This document shows, in pieces, positions 33,870 through 46,900 of a DNA stretch of 64,000 bases (position 1 is the stretch's first letter; each line of letters begins with the position of its first letter). The notes beneath the pieces were generated by a model. That model did not search any database. It was not told the DNA's origin and was given only the letters and a program-made list of their open reading frames with translations. The translations under genes and the position numbers were made by a program. The stretch is from Marthasterias glacialis (Eukaryota; Echinodermata; Asteroidea; Forcipulatida; Asteriidae), in NCBI GenBank assembly GCA_911728455.2, contig OU452231.1, forward strand, positions 18,619,838 through 18,683,837, read 5' to 3'.

Positions 33870-35890
33870 TACACAAACAAAATACAAGTTGCCACAGTGA
33901 AGTTAAATATTAATTATAAAAAATGATACTTTTATAGTGTAGGCCTATTACAATATTGAAAAATCTTAAAAGCAAATCCATGCAGGTCTTAAAATTTTAC
34001 TACTGCCATGTTGTATCCCTTTCAAGGTGTTGTATTATGGTTGTTTCGTCTCATAAAACCATTCGTAACAATCTCCACTCCACCACATTTGATAATAATG
34101 CAACAGGAGTGTCATAATGACAACCATGGCGCATTATAAATGTAAAGTATTATTATTATTATTATTATGTTTCCATCACCCATAAAAGGTGGGTCACCTC
34201 GCTGCTATCAGTGACCACCGCTACAGTGGGGAAACTATACGGTAAAATTTTAGGGGGGCAAAAGGGGTGCACCATTTTTTCTCAGGGGGCACTTCAGGCC
34301 GATTAAAAGTGTTCACTTTTCTTAAACAAGACCCTTACAGTGCTCTTGTTATGCTGTTTACTATTTTTATAAGATAATCTGACATGGAGGTTAAACAAAT
34401 ACAATACAATGTCTGTGTTGAAATAGAAAAATAGTTTACAAAATAACACTGAAAATAACATAAAAGCTTACAAAATGTATCATTTTACTCTGGTAATTCT
34501 AATGTAAAAAATCCAGGACATACATGGGGGGGGGAAACATCCCCTCCCCCCAACCTTAGTTAAACCACTGTACTGACCACCTCCATAGGTTTTTTTTTTT
34601 GGTGCTATATATCACCACCTGAAGATTTGTGTCTTTTATGAGCTTTTGCCTTGACCAAAAGTAGATACATGATAATGTGTAGATGAATGAAATCATTAAG
34701 CCTTTGTGTGAGCGCTGAATTCATGTCATTTTACATACTACAAGTTTGGCTTTAACCATCAATTTGAGTTTCTACAGCCTCCCTCAGTCCATCAGCATGG
34801 AGAAACACCAAATACAGCAAAACTTAAAAAGATTAATTTTCAGACATTATAATGTAAGAAAATGGGCTAAAATGCCGTATCCGGCTGCCACTTTATCTCC
34901 CTTAATTTAGGTCAAATTATATTCTTACCTGTCCAGAAAGGTTGACAGAATGTATACAGAGACAAACAGGCACTTTGAACAATTACAAAGTGTCAAAATT
35001 ATGAAAAATTAACAAATGCATTCAAACTTGCATTCATTGTGAAAACTTGGCAATTTTTAAAAACGTTTTGTGAAGGGACAACAACACGGCTTAGATATCA
35101 CTAAGTACTACTTTACTATAGGCTCCATTGGGGTCATATTGGTACTTTTTCCCTCAAACATGCTTCCATTAATTAATAAATCACTGTACATGTGCTTATG
35201 ACTTCATTGCTTTGGAAATGTGTTTTATAGTTGCTAAAATTGAGCATTTAGTCAGCTTAGGCGACCTCAGACCTGTGGCATAACATTATTACAATTTGCA
35301 TTTAACAGTTTAACCAGTTGTAAAATGAAAAGTGGCACTGTACCCGGTCCAAAAGCACCTCCAGGCATACGGTTCTCCTTTCCTATAAAAAAAACTCCTG
35401 AAGTGGGGTTGTACAACTTATTTTTGCTGAAAATTCAGAGTCAAACTCTCCAGAGAGCTGGAAATATCACCTGCACGCGGGTTTCTGTTCTTTTTTGAGA
35501 CATGTAAGGTTTAAGTTGCATTCTTTTTTTTGTTCATGCTGGAGAATTTTGGTTAACATATCACCTCTCATAAAATTTAGACAAAAAAATGGTTTCGGTA
35601 AAACTCACCCCGCCGCATTTTTCAGTGTGTCGTCTGCGAACACCAAAACTAAGCCAAGTCAACACGTGTGGTTTGAACTTTGCACCTTGTGTTGAAAACA
35701 CTCTCAAATTTCTTCAAATTAAGCTAATGGAAATCATTTTAAGCACTATAATTCTTTAGACAAGAAAATTTACAACTCACCCTTAAACTTTCTGGACAGT
35801 TCACCCTCAGAACTTCGTTGAAAACCAGAATTCGTTGGAGGAAAAGGCATAGAGCCATCTTAATTCATCCATTTTTTCTTCCAACTACTT
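33870..35890. other. Unassigned stretch with simple repeats
   Basis: ATT repeats at about 34150-34166 and G-rich tracts at 34250-34550. A block near 34990-35110 resembles 28220-28300. No gene or complete element seen. Confidence 0.45.
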
Positions 35891-35899
35891 AGGCCTACC

Positions 35900-36360
35900 T
35901 GCACGCCGCGGCGGCACACATGGGCACAGGTTACCCTGCTCTTCTCCTGGGTCACGCCACCCCGGCTCTCTTATTTGCATAACAAAGCAACGGCCATTCT
36001 CTTTTGCTAAATTATCACCATATTTGGACTCGGGTCTCAAGGGATGAGACTATTTATTTTAAAAGGGATGATTATATATAATAATCTCTAAAACAACAAA
36101 TGCGTGAGGTCTAAGACCTACACTCCTTTAATTATTAAATTAGTGCTTATACTTGGCGGTATTCTGATGGACGAAAAAATATCCCTAGAAGAAAATGGAA
36201 GACACAAAAGACTTTAGATCAGAAATTGTTGTCTTGAGGTATTGAGAATTTAGAAGTTAATTATTACACACATCCGATAATTAACACATCTTACATGGGA
36301 CTGAGAATTGAGAACACTGTTTTTACAAGGGGTAAGGAGAAATTAAAGTTTATCAATTAA
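35900..36360 (-). repeat. Dispersed repeat of unknown class (copy 2)
   Basis: Inverse of 1020-1465 with many changes. Confidence 0.65.
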
Positions 36361-36664
36361 ATTTATTACATTATTTATTAGGTTTTCATATTGCAAATTT
36401 GCCAAAAGTTCCAAAAGGTTCTTGGTAATAATTGCGATCTCTTTGAGTTCCTATTAAGATGATACTTTTCTTTATACATAATCAAGGAGTGTGTTTTCGA
36501 AGTCTTTCTGATAGGCCTCTGCAGATCAAAGAATAACTATTAGGCCTAATTTGTAAAGTTGCCTCTGCGGATCAAAGAATAACTTTAAGTGAGAATCATT
36601 GTAAAGAATACTTCATTATCCGTCAATCAATATAATTTTCCCTTTTTAAAATGTTTTGTTGTTT

Positions 36665-36976
36665 TATAGACCTTTCTTTTGCAACGTCACAGCCCGAGTT
36701 TTTGCCAACCAAGATGGAAAAACTACGGGGAGCCATGAATGTAAAGCAAAATCAGATAATCACAGTTTGCAAAAATGTTACACAAATATTAAAAAAAAAT
36801 ATCAAAATTTGTTGGAAACAAACCAACCAATAATGGGATGTATTTTGCTTAAATAGAAAGTTGCAAAAAAGTTGAATTTGGTCACAACGTCTGTCAACAA
36901 GACTTGAATGTTTTGTTACATTTGGCCGTCCATGCCAACCAGCGTGGTTTGTTTATCAACAATGGAAAGGTCTATA
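36665..36976. mobile_element. TA-target TIR element (copy 2)
   Basis: Same family as 25293-25547 with longer interior; ends TATAGACCTTTC and GGAAAGGTCTATA. The small frames inside are not conserved. Confidence 0.75.
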
Positions 36977-37226
36977 AAACTTGTAGAGGCTTGGGACTAT
37001 GCCGTCAGTTTCTTTTAGCGCACCCCACCTGAACCTACCCCGCCCACCCACCTTCAGTACGGTTATCAACTCTTGAGGGCGGCAATCAACTTTGTTATGG
37101 TTTGTGCACGTGCTTTTAATCAACAAACAAGGCTAGTAACAGCCAGGTGTAGTTTTTTTTAAGGTAAGAAATCAACCCCGATCACGTAGATTAATCACTA
37201 AATATATGATTTAATGGGGGTAACAC

Positions 37227-37357
37227 TAGACCCAGTAACTGGGGCGCTGTACTCCTTTTTTGAGATTTTTGACATTATCTGTCGTACTAGCTAGTAGTAC
37301 GACAGATAATGTCAAAAATCTCAAAAAGGAGTACAGCGCCCCAGTTACTGGGTCTAG
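37227..37357. mobile_element. 131-bp almost perfect palindrome
   Basis: The two arms differ by one base in an A/T run. The ends are CTAGACCCAGTAACTGGGGC and its complement, and the centre is around 37292. Probably a very young miniature element; the transcript would form a hairpin of about 63 bp. Confidence 0.85.
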
Positions 37358-37740
37358 GGGTAAAACCATGGTCAGATCCTCTGGTTAGCTCAGTGTTAAT
37401 CTCGGCACACTATTCATCCATATCCTGTCCTGCAGTTGTCTGCAACTGTACCATGTTTTTTGTTTAACGTTACTCTTCTTTATACAATGAGCCACAGCAC
37501 AGCCACATATTGATGAAATAGTAACTAGTAGTAGTATTAGTGTTAGTATTAGTAATCTCCATGTACTCATGATCGATTTGGCCTCAATGAGTTTACTTCA
37601 TTCGTTATTTGAATGTTGTCTCAACATCTTTATTGGCCATTTCCTAGCTTGTCTACACTCATGAAGGTCATTTGGTGGTTTTTAACTATTATTAACCAAT
37701 CATGAATCAGTGGACACTGTGTTATTCCATCGAATGTCGG

Positions 37741-37820
37741 TCACTTCGTACCCAAGTCACTTCGTACCCAAGTCATTTCAGACCCCAGTCACTTCGTACC
37801 CAAGTCACTTCGGACACAAA
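37741..37820. repeat. Tandem repeat, five 16-bp units
   Basis: TCACTTCGTACCCAAG at 37741, 37757, 37773, 37789 and 37805, two of them with changes. Confidence 0.9.
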
Positions 37821-38739
37821 TCGGTGCCAATTATGGCAAATTTTTCCCTATATCTGGTCAGTGCCAGACCTGGCAATGAGTCCATAAACTCATGCGACAT
37901 ACTTAAAACAAAGCTCCTCCCTGAGCAAAAAGCCTCTTACTTTCTAGAAGTACGATAACCTTGATGAAAACGTGCAGTAATGTATGCGACCCGCACGCAA
38001 CTGTTTCCCCTTTGAACCGTTACTAAGGTCAACAAACATTAAACATGGCCTGGGGGGCCTACACATGCTACACGTGTAATGTAACGCGAGAGGGGGGAAG
38101 ATGCGTATAGCGGTCTCTAGCGATTTGATACTGTTCTTTTAAATGCAATATGTCAAGTGAACTAGTATAATAGTAATACCTTATCGGCAAACTACATCTG
38201 ATGAAAACATGAAAGAATGATGCAAACAACTGTTGTTAAAACTTTATCAACTTTGCAACTTTCAAACATACACAACCTGTCCGCCACGCGATCCACGATC
38301 ATTTTCGATGGTCTCATAATAGTGCCCCCATCGTCGAATGTTGCAAGTTTTTGAAGAGTGCTTGGAGTACTACGGTGTCCTGGTGAAGCGATACGTCGTG
38401 AAGGACTCCATCTGGCTCTATGATCGCCAGAGGCTTCTCTAAAATTTTCAGTATTTTTCATATGGTTTTAATGAACACCGGCCTGATGAGCCATATTGGC
38501 TCGGGACAGACTTTGCTTTTTTTTTTACCATCACCATCAGCTGATGTGTTGCAAAAATTGAAGTCAACAAAATAAAGTATTCACACTTTGTCTTTCCTTC
38601 AGTCGCTACACATCGTAACAATTTTATTTACAATGTTAGGACACATATATCTGTGTCATGTTTACTCAAGCCCTACATACCGGTTACTCTTATCAATGAA
38701 CAAAGTTGACAAAATCAACGACACAATTTGTGAAGTATT
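37821..38739. other. Unassigned stretch downstream of the KIF20B-like gene
   Basis: A minus-strand frame at 38192-38461 is rich in Arg, Ser and Pro. A splice-like AG before 38438 would continue KIF20B in phase with RSLWRS and a stop. The pyrimidine tract is poor, so it is only a candidate terminal exon. Confidence 0.3.
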
Positions 38740-39110
38740 CTAAATTCTGGGGGTGAACAAAGAAAAACTAGAACGGACTTTGAAATTGTGACCTCCGGAT
38801 TAACGTGCCGGCGCTCTACCAACTGAGCTATCTAGCCCTAATGTTGGCGGTCTCCCTATTTTGTCAATTTCTTTGTCCGGGGGGTGCCAGTCAGAAGGCA
38901 TGCAACCTGAAACTGCCGTATAATCAGGGATCACACCCAAGTTTATAATACAACCTGGGAAGCGGCAGAACAGGGATTCTCTTAAGTTAAGGGGATGCAA
39001 CTTTGTATTTCAAATAGCAAGTAATACACCACAAGGGAAACTGATTGGACTGGTGGGTAAATTTCAATTTAATTTTGGGGTGAACAAAGAAAAGAAGTTT
39101 TGTTCACCCC
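38740..39110 (-). mobile_element. tRNA-Lys-like retroposon
   Basis: Minus strand: GGGCTAGATAGCTCAGTTGG, TAGAGCGCCGGCACG, then TTTCTTTGTTCACCCCC. The flanking block CACAAGGGAAACTGAT with TGGGGTGAACAAAGAAAA recurs at 4970-5035 and 7215-7275. Confidence 0.65.
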
Positions 39111-39387
39111 CAAATTAAATTCTATTTAGTAAACACATTTTTTAAGTTACTTTATCCATTTGGATTTAAGACCATGCAAAAGTTGTCTTCAAGTTGGCTG
39201 ACAGAGCTTCACAGAAGTGATAAATTTATAGTTAGAACGCCTCTTGGTTATCAGAGCAACCATCTTTGTCATGTTCCCTGTATTCAACAGGTATTGTGAA
39301 TAGTAAATGTCATTATATACAAATGGAATCTGACTATTTTCCCTCATCAAGCCTCAGTTTGGACAGATTATATTCAATGGGAGAACA

Positions 39388-39709
39388 CAATTCGTCACCG
39401 TTTTCACGAACAGCCACTTATCTTTAAATTCCATGTTCAAAGAGGCGATTTTTCGTTTTTACGAACAGCCGCTTATCTTTAATTAATATTTAATCATATT
39501 TTAGCATTTCTCCATATAAAAAATATGATTCAATAGGTATGATTATGTACTTGAGTATCATTTAACATTGCATTGATGAAAAATAGTACTTTTTTACCTA
39601 TGAAGTGAAGTTTTAAACGCAACGAAAAACTTCAACGTTGATTATCTCAAAAACGTTATTCCTGCGCACATAAAAATAAGTGGCTGTTCGTGAAAACGGT
39701 GACGAATTA
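39388..39709. mobile_element. TIR element with AATTCGTCACCGTTTTCACG ends
   Basis: Inverted ends of about 38 bp; an internal duplicate of the end (ACGAACAGCCGCTTATC) lies near 39460. Confidence 0.75.
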
Positions 39710-40756
39710 TGGCTACACTACAGTATGTTGTTAAAGGTCTACTGAATGATACTAAGACCATTCCAAAAGGCTTTGATACGGATAAATTTACAATCAGTCT
39801 CCATCCTTCACCAAAGTTTTCTACGAGCCTTTTTTTTACATGATTATTTACACTCGTGTGTTGCGGGACCTCAGTTTTCTCGTAACGATACTGTGTGAAC
39901 TGTCACCCCTCGACTCTCCATGGTTTACTACCTGTATAGTGTAAATGGGGAAAAAACATAAAGCAAACAGTTGATCAAATTACGAGTCATTAATTTACGA
40001 ATCTTAACTTGAACCTAAGTGTTGGATACAATCATTGCAATAAATCATGTGAATTACTTGTGATCACTTGTGCAGTTAACCTACTGGCACTGCATCCTAT
40101 CCTATTGGTAAGTGTGATGTAATTCCACTGTAAGTCATGCCCACTTCGTACAAAGTGGCTCCATCGATTGCCAGAAGCCCACAGGAAATGTATTGAACTT
40201 TTTGTCTTTGACGATTTATGTAAGAACAACATACTTTCTGGACTTGCCTTTCACATGTGTCTTGCAAAGGCTCAAGGTCTTACCAGAAATATCAGTTTCT
40301 TTCATAAGAAATGTCGTTCAACAAAGGAATGAGTAACACAGTAAAGTATTCCAGCTTTGGAACCAGACGTAGCAAAAACCGGGCGCAGCCTGCAGCAGAT
40401 ACGTACACATGTGACACAATGACGTACCAACATGACCAATAGGATACACTTAAGATTTTCATATCAACAACCGACACAAAAAGATCAGTCGATCCATGAA
40501 CATTATATTTTCCAAATTGGAAGTTTTGTAAATGAGCAGATTCACAGGCTCGGATATTCCTACAGGTGGCTTTGCTACTTTTAAACTACAACAGTATAAT
40601 GTTTGTGTGAAACTTGATCCACACAAGGGCAGAAAGTCCCCATTGGACCTTAGGCTTTCTGCCAAATGTTAGGCCCTCATAACGAAAGAAAAAGTTGAAA
40701 TCTTTATGAATTTGAGTATGGCTCGGAAGATAAACCGCCTGAAAGTACAAACTCAC
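39710..40756. other. Probable last intron or 3' region of the KIF20B-like gene
   Basis: The donor at 40756 requires a downstream acceptor and stop codon. A possible acceptor (CTGTAG) near 40565 would give only EYPSL and a stop. No convincing tail homologous to known KIF20B ends was found. Confidence 0.4.
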
Positions 40757-40959
40757 CTCAAATGGGGAGCTCTGGAAGGGAGCTGAGATGTCGTTCTTGT
40801 GGAGACGTCGTTTCCGCTTCTTCTCCGTTGTTGGTGGCTGGTATGACACGATTTGCACGTCGGGGGACTTTGTCGGTGACGTCATGTGGGACGTGGCATT
40901 CTCCACAAACTTCTTGGCTGAGGGTTGGGACCGAGAGGAAGATTTTAACGAGGAGGCTG
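40757..40959 (-). CDS. KIF20B: KIF20B-like coding exon 26 (residues 1875-1942), last resolved exon
   Basis: It encodes MTSPTKSPD, with two SP sites, and the basic [10 protein letters not shown] (1920-1929), then NDISAPF, resembling the K-R-K-L-x-x-x-x-I-S-x-P motif near the end of vertebrate KIF20B. The acceptor is a tandem CAGCAG, so the exon can begin at 40959 or 40956. The donor GTGAGT is strong, so at least one further exon with the stop must follow. Confidence 0.85.
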
Positions 40960-43900
40960 CTGCAACAAGAAGCGCAAAGAGAGAGAAAAAAAGCAGGGTG
41001 TAGCGAGGAGAGGAAAGCAAGGTTCAAAGCCAACCAAAGGTCACACACAGAGGACTAGCAGACAATGAAAAAGCATTGATCCTCTACCAGGGTGCTCTAA
41101 ATGAGGAGCAAGTTCGATCAAGGACCAGTGCCAGCTTTTTCAAGTGGTGAGCACATGAGGCTAGAGACAACCTCTGCAAAAATTGTGAATGAACAAGTTG
41201 ACACAGGACATACCAATCAAGGCAAAGTGGATTTTAAGATTAATTCTCTTTGGGTATTTATAAATCAAGCGGCCTGCATGACGTCCTGTCCCATCTGTTT
41301 CAGAAACAGACGGTAGAATTTCAGCCTCGGACCACTTGGCATGTGTAACTTTGGTGAATTGTTATCGAGTTGGAAATAGGGCCACTTGAGGATGGGAGTG
41401 AAAGGAAAATGTTATTTTGAGCTGAGCCTAATTCTACACGGAAGATATCTACGCACACAAAAGGTGAGGTGAAAAAATCTGACATTCACAGCAACTGGCC
41501 ATTTTGAGATATGGTGGACACATTACTATGACACCACCTTGGGTAAATCTGTTTGTATACACCCAAACCAAACAGTGCACTCATAGTGTCCACCATATCT
41601 CAAAAAGGTTAATCACACAGTGGTCTTAAGATTCACAAGCAGCAGATAGGGACGAAATGAGTCCCAAGAATCTTGGACCTTCATCCACAATCCACAATCA
41701 ACAATCAACAATCAACAATCAGCGGGGATGGAATGTTTACCTGATTTTGCAATTGGCGAGTTCTGTAGCATGTCCCCAATCTTGGATAAGGCCGCCCTCT
41801 TGCCCCGCCCACTCGTCAAGGGTGCCTCTAGCATCTTCCCATCCATCACATTTTCATCATCCTGAAAAAATAAATAAATAAATACAAATTAATAGATTGA
41901 ATAATTTCCTCCGGGATCAAGAATATTAAGATTATTTTTACATCTGATCCATATGTGTAAAAAGCCATGAACACTGAGAAGTTTTTTTTCCTTTTTTTTT
42001 TTTTTTTGGGGGGGGAAAGGTGAAGGGGGGGGGGGGGGAAAGCCAAAACAGTGGTCTGCTGGCCAAAAACGCTAGTTAAACCAGTCATAATTATCTCTAA
42101 GCGATCCGGCTGGCTACTTAAGTGTTAAAAAGCATCCATATTTTACATGAAATATGGACTAGCGAAAAAGCTGGGGGGACTAGTAAAACAACAAGCTAAC
42201 TGGTACTGCTTATGGCTTGTCATGGCCAAGTGTTAGGGGTTCGAGTAGTCATCAGAGTGTTGGTTCAAATACCAGTCATGACACTTGTGTTCCTGAGAAA
42301 ACACTGAACCATAAATTGCTTCTCTTAACCCAAGTGTATAAATGGGAACCTGTGAGGGATGAAAAAAAGGGCAATCAACATGGCCATAAACGGCAGAGGC
42401 AAGATCCCCCCGTCGCCTGGATGGTCAAGACCCAGAGGCCACCCACAAACATCCTGGGTTGAACAACTGGGTCCACCCAGCAGGGTGGATGGGCTGCGGA
42501 GCCAGGCTACCAACCGCGGGCATAGAAGATCGACACGAAGGAACCAGACGTCTATGCATGGTAGAGTGAGTGAGTGAGTGAGGGCTGAGATGGTATTATA
42601 TTGGATTAACCCCCTTATAAAAAATAAGTGCTGACAATAACATTAGCAGCTTGGGGTTGTATGCTCCCAAGGATTTGAGAAAATTTGTGGCTTGGTTAAA
42701 GTTTGCCTGTGAAACACGGATATAATGTAAAGCGCCCCCAGGTGATCTGGCTTCTAGGGTATGCATTATACAGGAACCCAGTATTTTTACTGAAATAGTT
42801 TCAAGATGTACTCTGATGTGAAAAGAGGATGACACCTACCAATTCCTCCTCTCCTCTGTGGGCTCTAGTTCTCCGTGAGCTCCTTGTCGCCCTTGAACTT
42901 CCATCCCCACCACGGCTTTTCTTCCCGTATGCATCGTCATTAAACTCCTTAATTAAGAAGGGGGTGGGAGGAGGAATGTGCAAAAAATTAATCATGCAGA
43001 GAATCATTGATGGTTAGAAAATAGATAACCTTAGCTAAAAACAAAATTGTTAGAATTAAAGTGCCGGCGCTCTGCCAACTGAGCTATCTAGCCCTATGAC
43101 GGCAGTCTCCCTAATTTATCAATATCTGTGTTTGGGGGTGCCAGTCAGAAGCCATACAACTTTGTGCACCCAAAATTGAAGAAAAATTTCCCCAGTCAGT
43201 TTCCCTTCTGGTTCGTTACTTGAAAGAAACACTTGACATCAAAACAGGTATGAGATTTGACGAATGTGGAAAATCCTGAAAAATGGCTAGCAGGTCTGGG
43301 TTCCGCCTTATTCTAGACCCAGAACATCCCAGATGTTACAATTCATGAGGTTTACAGACTGTGCATCACCAGAAAGACAACACTACAGATTTGGACACGA
43401 TGTGGACTATTTCTTTCTCCATTTGGTGATTGCTTTACTTCTTTCAAGAAAATTTAAAGGCTCAAGTAGATTTAAAAAAAAATCCTGAATTCAGGAAAAA
43501 TCCTGAGAAAGCACATGCCTGTCAACATTCCCCTTCAAACCACATTATTAACAGACATTTTCAGTAACTCAAGGTACCTCCATCTCTTCCATGCTCTTGC
43601 GCTTTTTGGTTCTGCGAGTGTTCGCTCGTCCTTTACGCGCCGGTTGTTTCTTCTGCAGCGGGGTCATGTCCATCTGTACGCGAGTCCTACGCAGGCCAGG
43701 GAGGGAGAAGCTTTCTTGATCCTTGACTTCCAGGGCGAATAGGTCAGGGGATTCGGGCTGGGTGCATGGGGAACTAGACGAGTCTTTGGAAGTGGAGTCC
43801 AAGTCGTTGCTTTTTACATCAACGCTCACCTGATGGGACACAAATGACATATCATCTTTAAGCATTAAATAAGGTCAATCTGCAATCTTTTATTAAATCA

Positions 43901-46900
43901 GTTCAATTCATTTTTTTTGTTCTTCAATTTTTAGATCTGATCTAATTTTAGGGCCGTTTAGCATGAAACAAGCAGCAAATTGGACCCCAACATAGTTGTC
44001 GCCCCAGTGCAAAAAACTTGTTATCTCAAGTTTGTAATAACACTGTATCTCGCATTAGCGACTTCATGCGAAATAACTGTATCTTGGCACCACGGGTTTT
44101 GTCATCTGGGATAGTTTTAGCACTTTAAAGACGATTTCACACTTCTGGTTCATGTAAGGTATGTTTTTATTCCAGTTTCAAACTAGTGCTTCGCAAAGTT
44201 TATTTTTGGGGTGCCATATGTTTTTGCATTGACATTATGGTATTATCCAACTAGCATGACAAGTAGACCAACCTCAATCAGTCCAAGTTGTGTCTGTAAT
44301 GTGCGATTTGCAGCCTCGAGCTCCGAGATAGAGCTCATCTTCTCAGCCAGGGTCCTCTTAGATGAAGTCAGAGCTGTCTTCCTGTCTTCCCTTTCCTTCT
44401 CCAACTGACCACAAATAAAAAAAAACCGTTTTCTCAACCTATTGGTGGTGGGGTTGGGGGGGGGGGGGAGAGTACTTCCTCAACCAGCCATGGTTCCGTG
44501 TTTAGTTCCATTCCTATGCCGTAGGTAACGGCTGATGTTTTGCAATTCACGATGCGTGAATTTGACATTTTCTCGGCTGAGTAACAAAACGGACGATCCA
44601 ACAAAGAGAATCCTTCTTCTTTTTGCATAGTCAAGCCGGGGTTTCTTTGTGCCAGCGGTGCCTTCAAAGAAAAAAGATTCTGGCAATTTACTAAGAGTCC
44701 CGCCAGGGGGACGGAACAAAAAAAGAAGAAAAGAATCCCGGCGGCAACTGGTTAAAAGATGTCTATTTAAGGGTTTGAAATTTTACATGGTGGAGATACA
44801 AAACTTGCAAATATGACCGTCTCACCAGTTTAGTTAGCCGTTGAACCTCCCTCTGGACAGCCTCATCGCCCTTCCCACGACGTCTCTTACTCTCTCTGGC
44901 GTCTTCTGAATCGCTGTCATCGTCAGTCATGGACTGGGAGGCAGTTATGTTCTCCACCATCTTATCCTACGAAAATCAAATATCTCAAATATCAATGGAC
45001 TGATCAGATGGTTGCGCATGAAAAAAGTTTGGGTCAAAGTTCATTGCAGAAAGCGTCTGTCAGGACTTATATTTCAATCTTGTAAAGGGCAAGGCAGATT
45101 TTGTAAAAGTCAGCTTCTTGAGGGAAAAGTCAACATCTACTGGAACATTTTAAGGGGCATCAAAACAATGACCAGGGACATGGAGGCAATTGCCTCCAAG
45201 AGGGTATCAGGCTTGAAGTGTTCAGTATTAGAAGATAGTTTTCGATCAGTAAAATAAGCCTTTTTTGAGGTATGGTGTGTACAAATTGAGGGCACTGTTT
45301 AAAGTGGGTAAATACTTTTGAATTTACACACAAGATTTACCCACTAAAAATAGCGCCCTCCTTTTGTGTCTACCATACCTGAAAAAAAAAGGCTTATGGC
45401 TTTATCTGAGATGTAGTTTGACAAGGGACCTACATAACGGTAAGCTTTTATAGACATTTTCAGGCTATTTAAGAACAAGTTTGATGTTTGTTTGTTTAGG
45501 GCAAAGAAGATCTGAAATCAGAAATCAGAAGAATACCATATTTGAACACCTTGCAACGGTGATTTAGGAGGTCTTTACAGTTCTATTCTATTTATTTATT
45601 TCATTGCACATCCAACAGTGCAAGTGCCAATAAAGGGATGACTAGGAGACGATGAAGACATTTTCAGTTTTAGATGTGGGAGGAAAACCCCAACCAGGGA
45701 AACTCACACAATCAGGTGGGGACTAAGGACCCAATCCACTTGCAAGACTCCGGTCCGAGGCGGGGATTCGAACCGGAGTCCTCAGAGGTGAAAGGCAGGG
45801 AAAGAAAATCACTGAGCTGAAGACCAATCCACCTGTTTTACTGACCTTGACAGAAATCTTTCTCTGGAGAAACTAGTATGAACTTTACAATCAGTGAGCT
45901 TTCAGACTGAACCCTTTTTTTTTTTTTACAAAAATTGTGTATACAACTACCTTGAGGTGTTTGATGTGCTCGTTTTTCTCCTCAAGCAAAGTTTCCTTTG
46001 TCTTATTGTCCTCTAGGAGTGATGCCATCTTTTCTTGCAACGCTTTCACAAGATTGTCCTTCTCCATGCGCCACTTCTTTAATGTCTCGTCTTTATCTGC
46101 AACTTGTTTCATCACCTATTTTTTATAGATTTATTTAATTATCAAACCCATTTCAGGGGTGAGATCGTACAGCATTGAAAGAACCAGAAAAATGACAGTA
46201 TCGTCTTCGTACATGTAATGTTCTAGCCTTGATGACTATTGCTGAAACTCCCACAATTGTACAATAGGCGATCCATACATTATGTTGTCGGAGGAATAAT
46301 AAGTGGTTACATCAGGTAGTCAGAACACAGTAGTTCCGTGATCATTTATTATAAATGATCACTGAAGAAAATCTGCCTTGCCCTTTACAGGATTGAAATA
46401 TAAGTCCTGACAGACGCTTTCTACGATGATCTATTCCTCCGACCTCTGACCTTAACATAATGTATTGAGCGCCTGCTGTACAAATATCAAGAGTATTATC
46501 AATGCATGGATACTACAGTACCGAGCGAAACCAACTGTGAACGTTTTGGGTGTTTCAGTTTACAGAATTGAGAGATTTTATAAAATTTAGAGAAACGCAT
46601 ACCTCTTGCTCTAAAGCAGTGATTTTCTTCAGCAGGTTCTGGTTCTCAAGCTTTTCCGGGCAGTCTTGGGGATGTTGCTGAGCATCAACCAGGCTCGTCT
46701 TGGATTCCTCAAGCTGTCCCCTGAGCATTTCCAAGTCACCCTCTAGAGCCCTCTTCTCCTTGACGTAATCTGAAAGGGCCGCCTTGACGTCCAAGAGCTT
46801 CGTCTTATGTTCCTAATGAAATGAAAGGTGAAGGAGGATGAAAGTCTAAACGACTAGAAGAGCAAAAAATGTCAGTTCGGATGATTTGGATACAAGCATC

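Noticed and set aside
40762..41058. Plus-strand frames of 98 and 71 codons
   Set aside because: They are antisense shadows of the KIF20B exon at 40757-40959.
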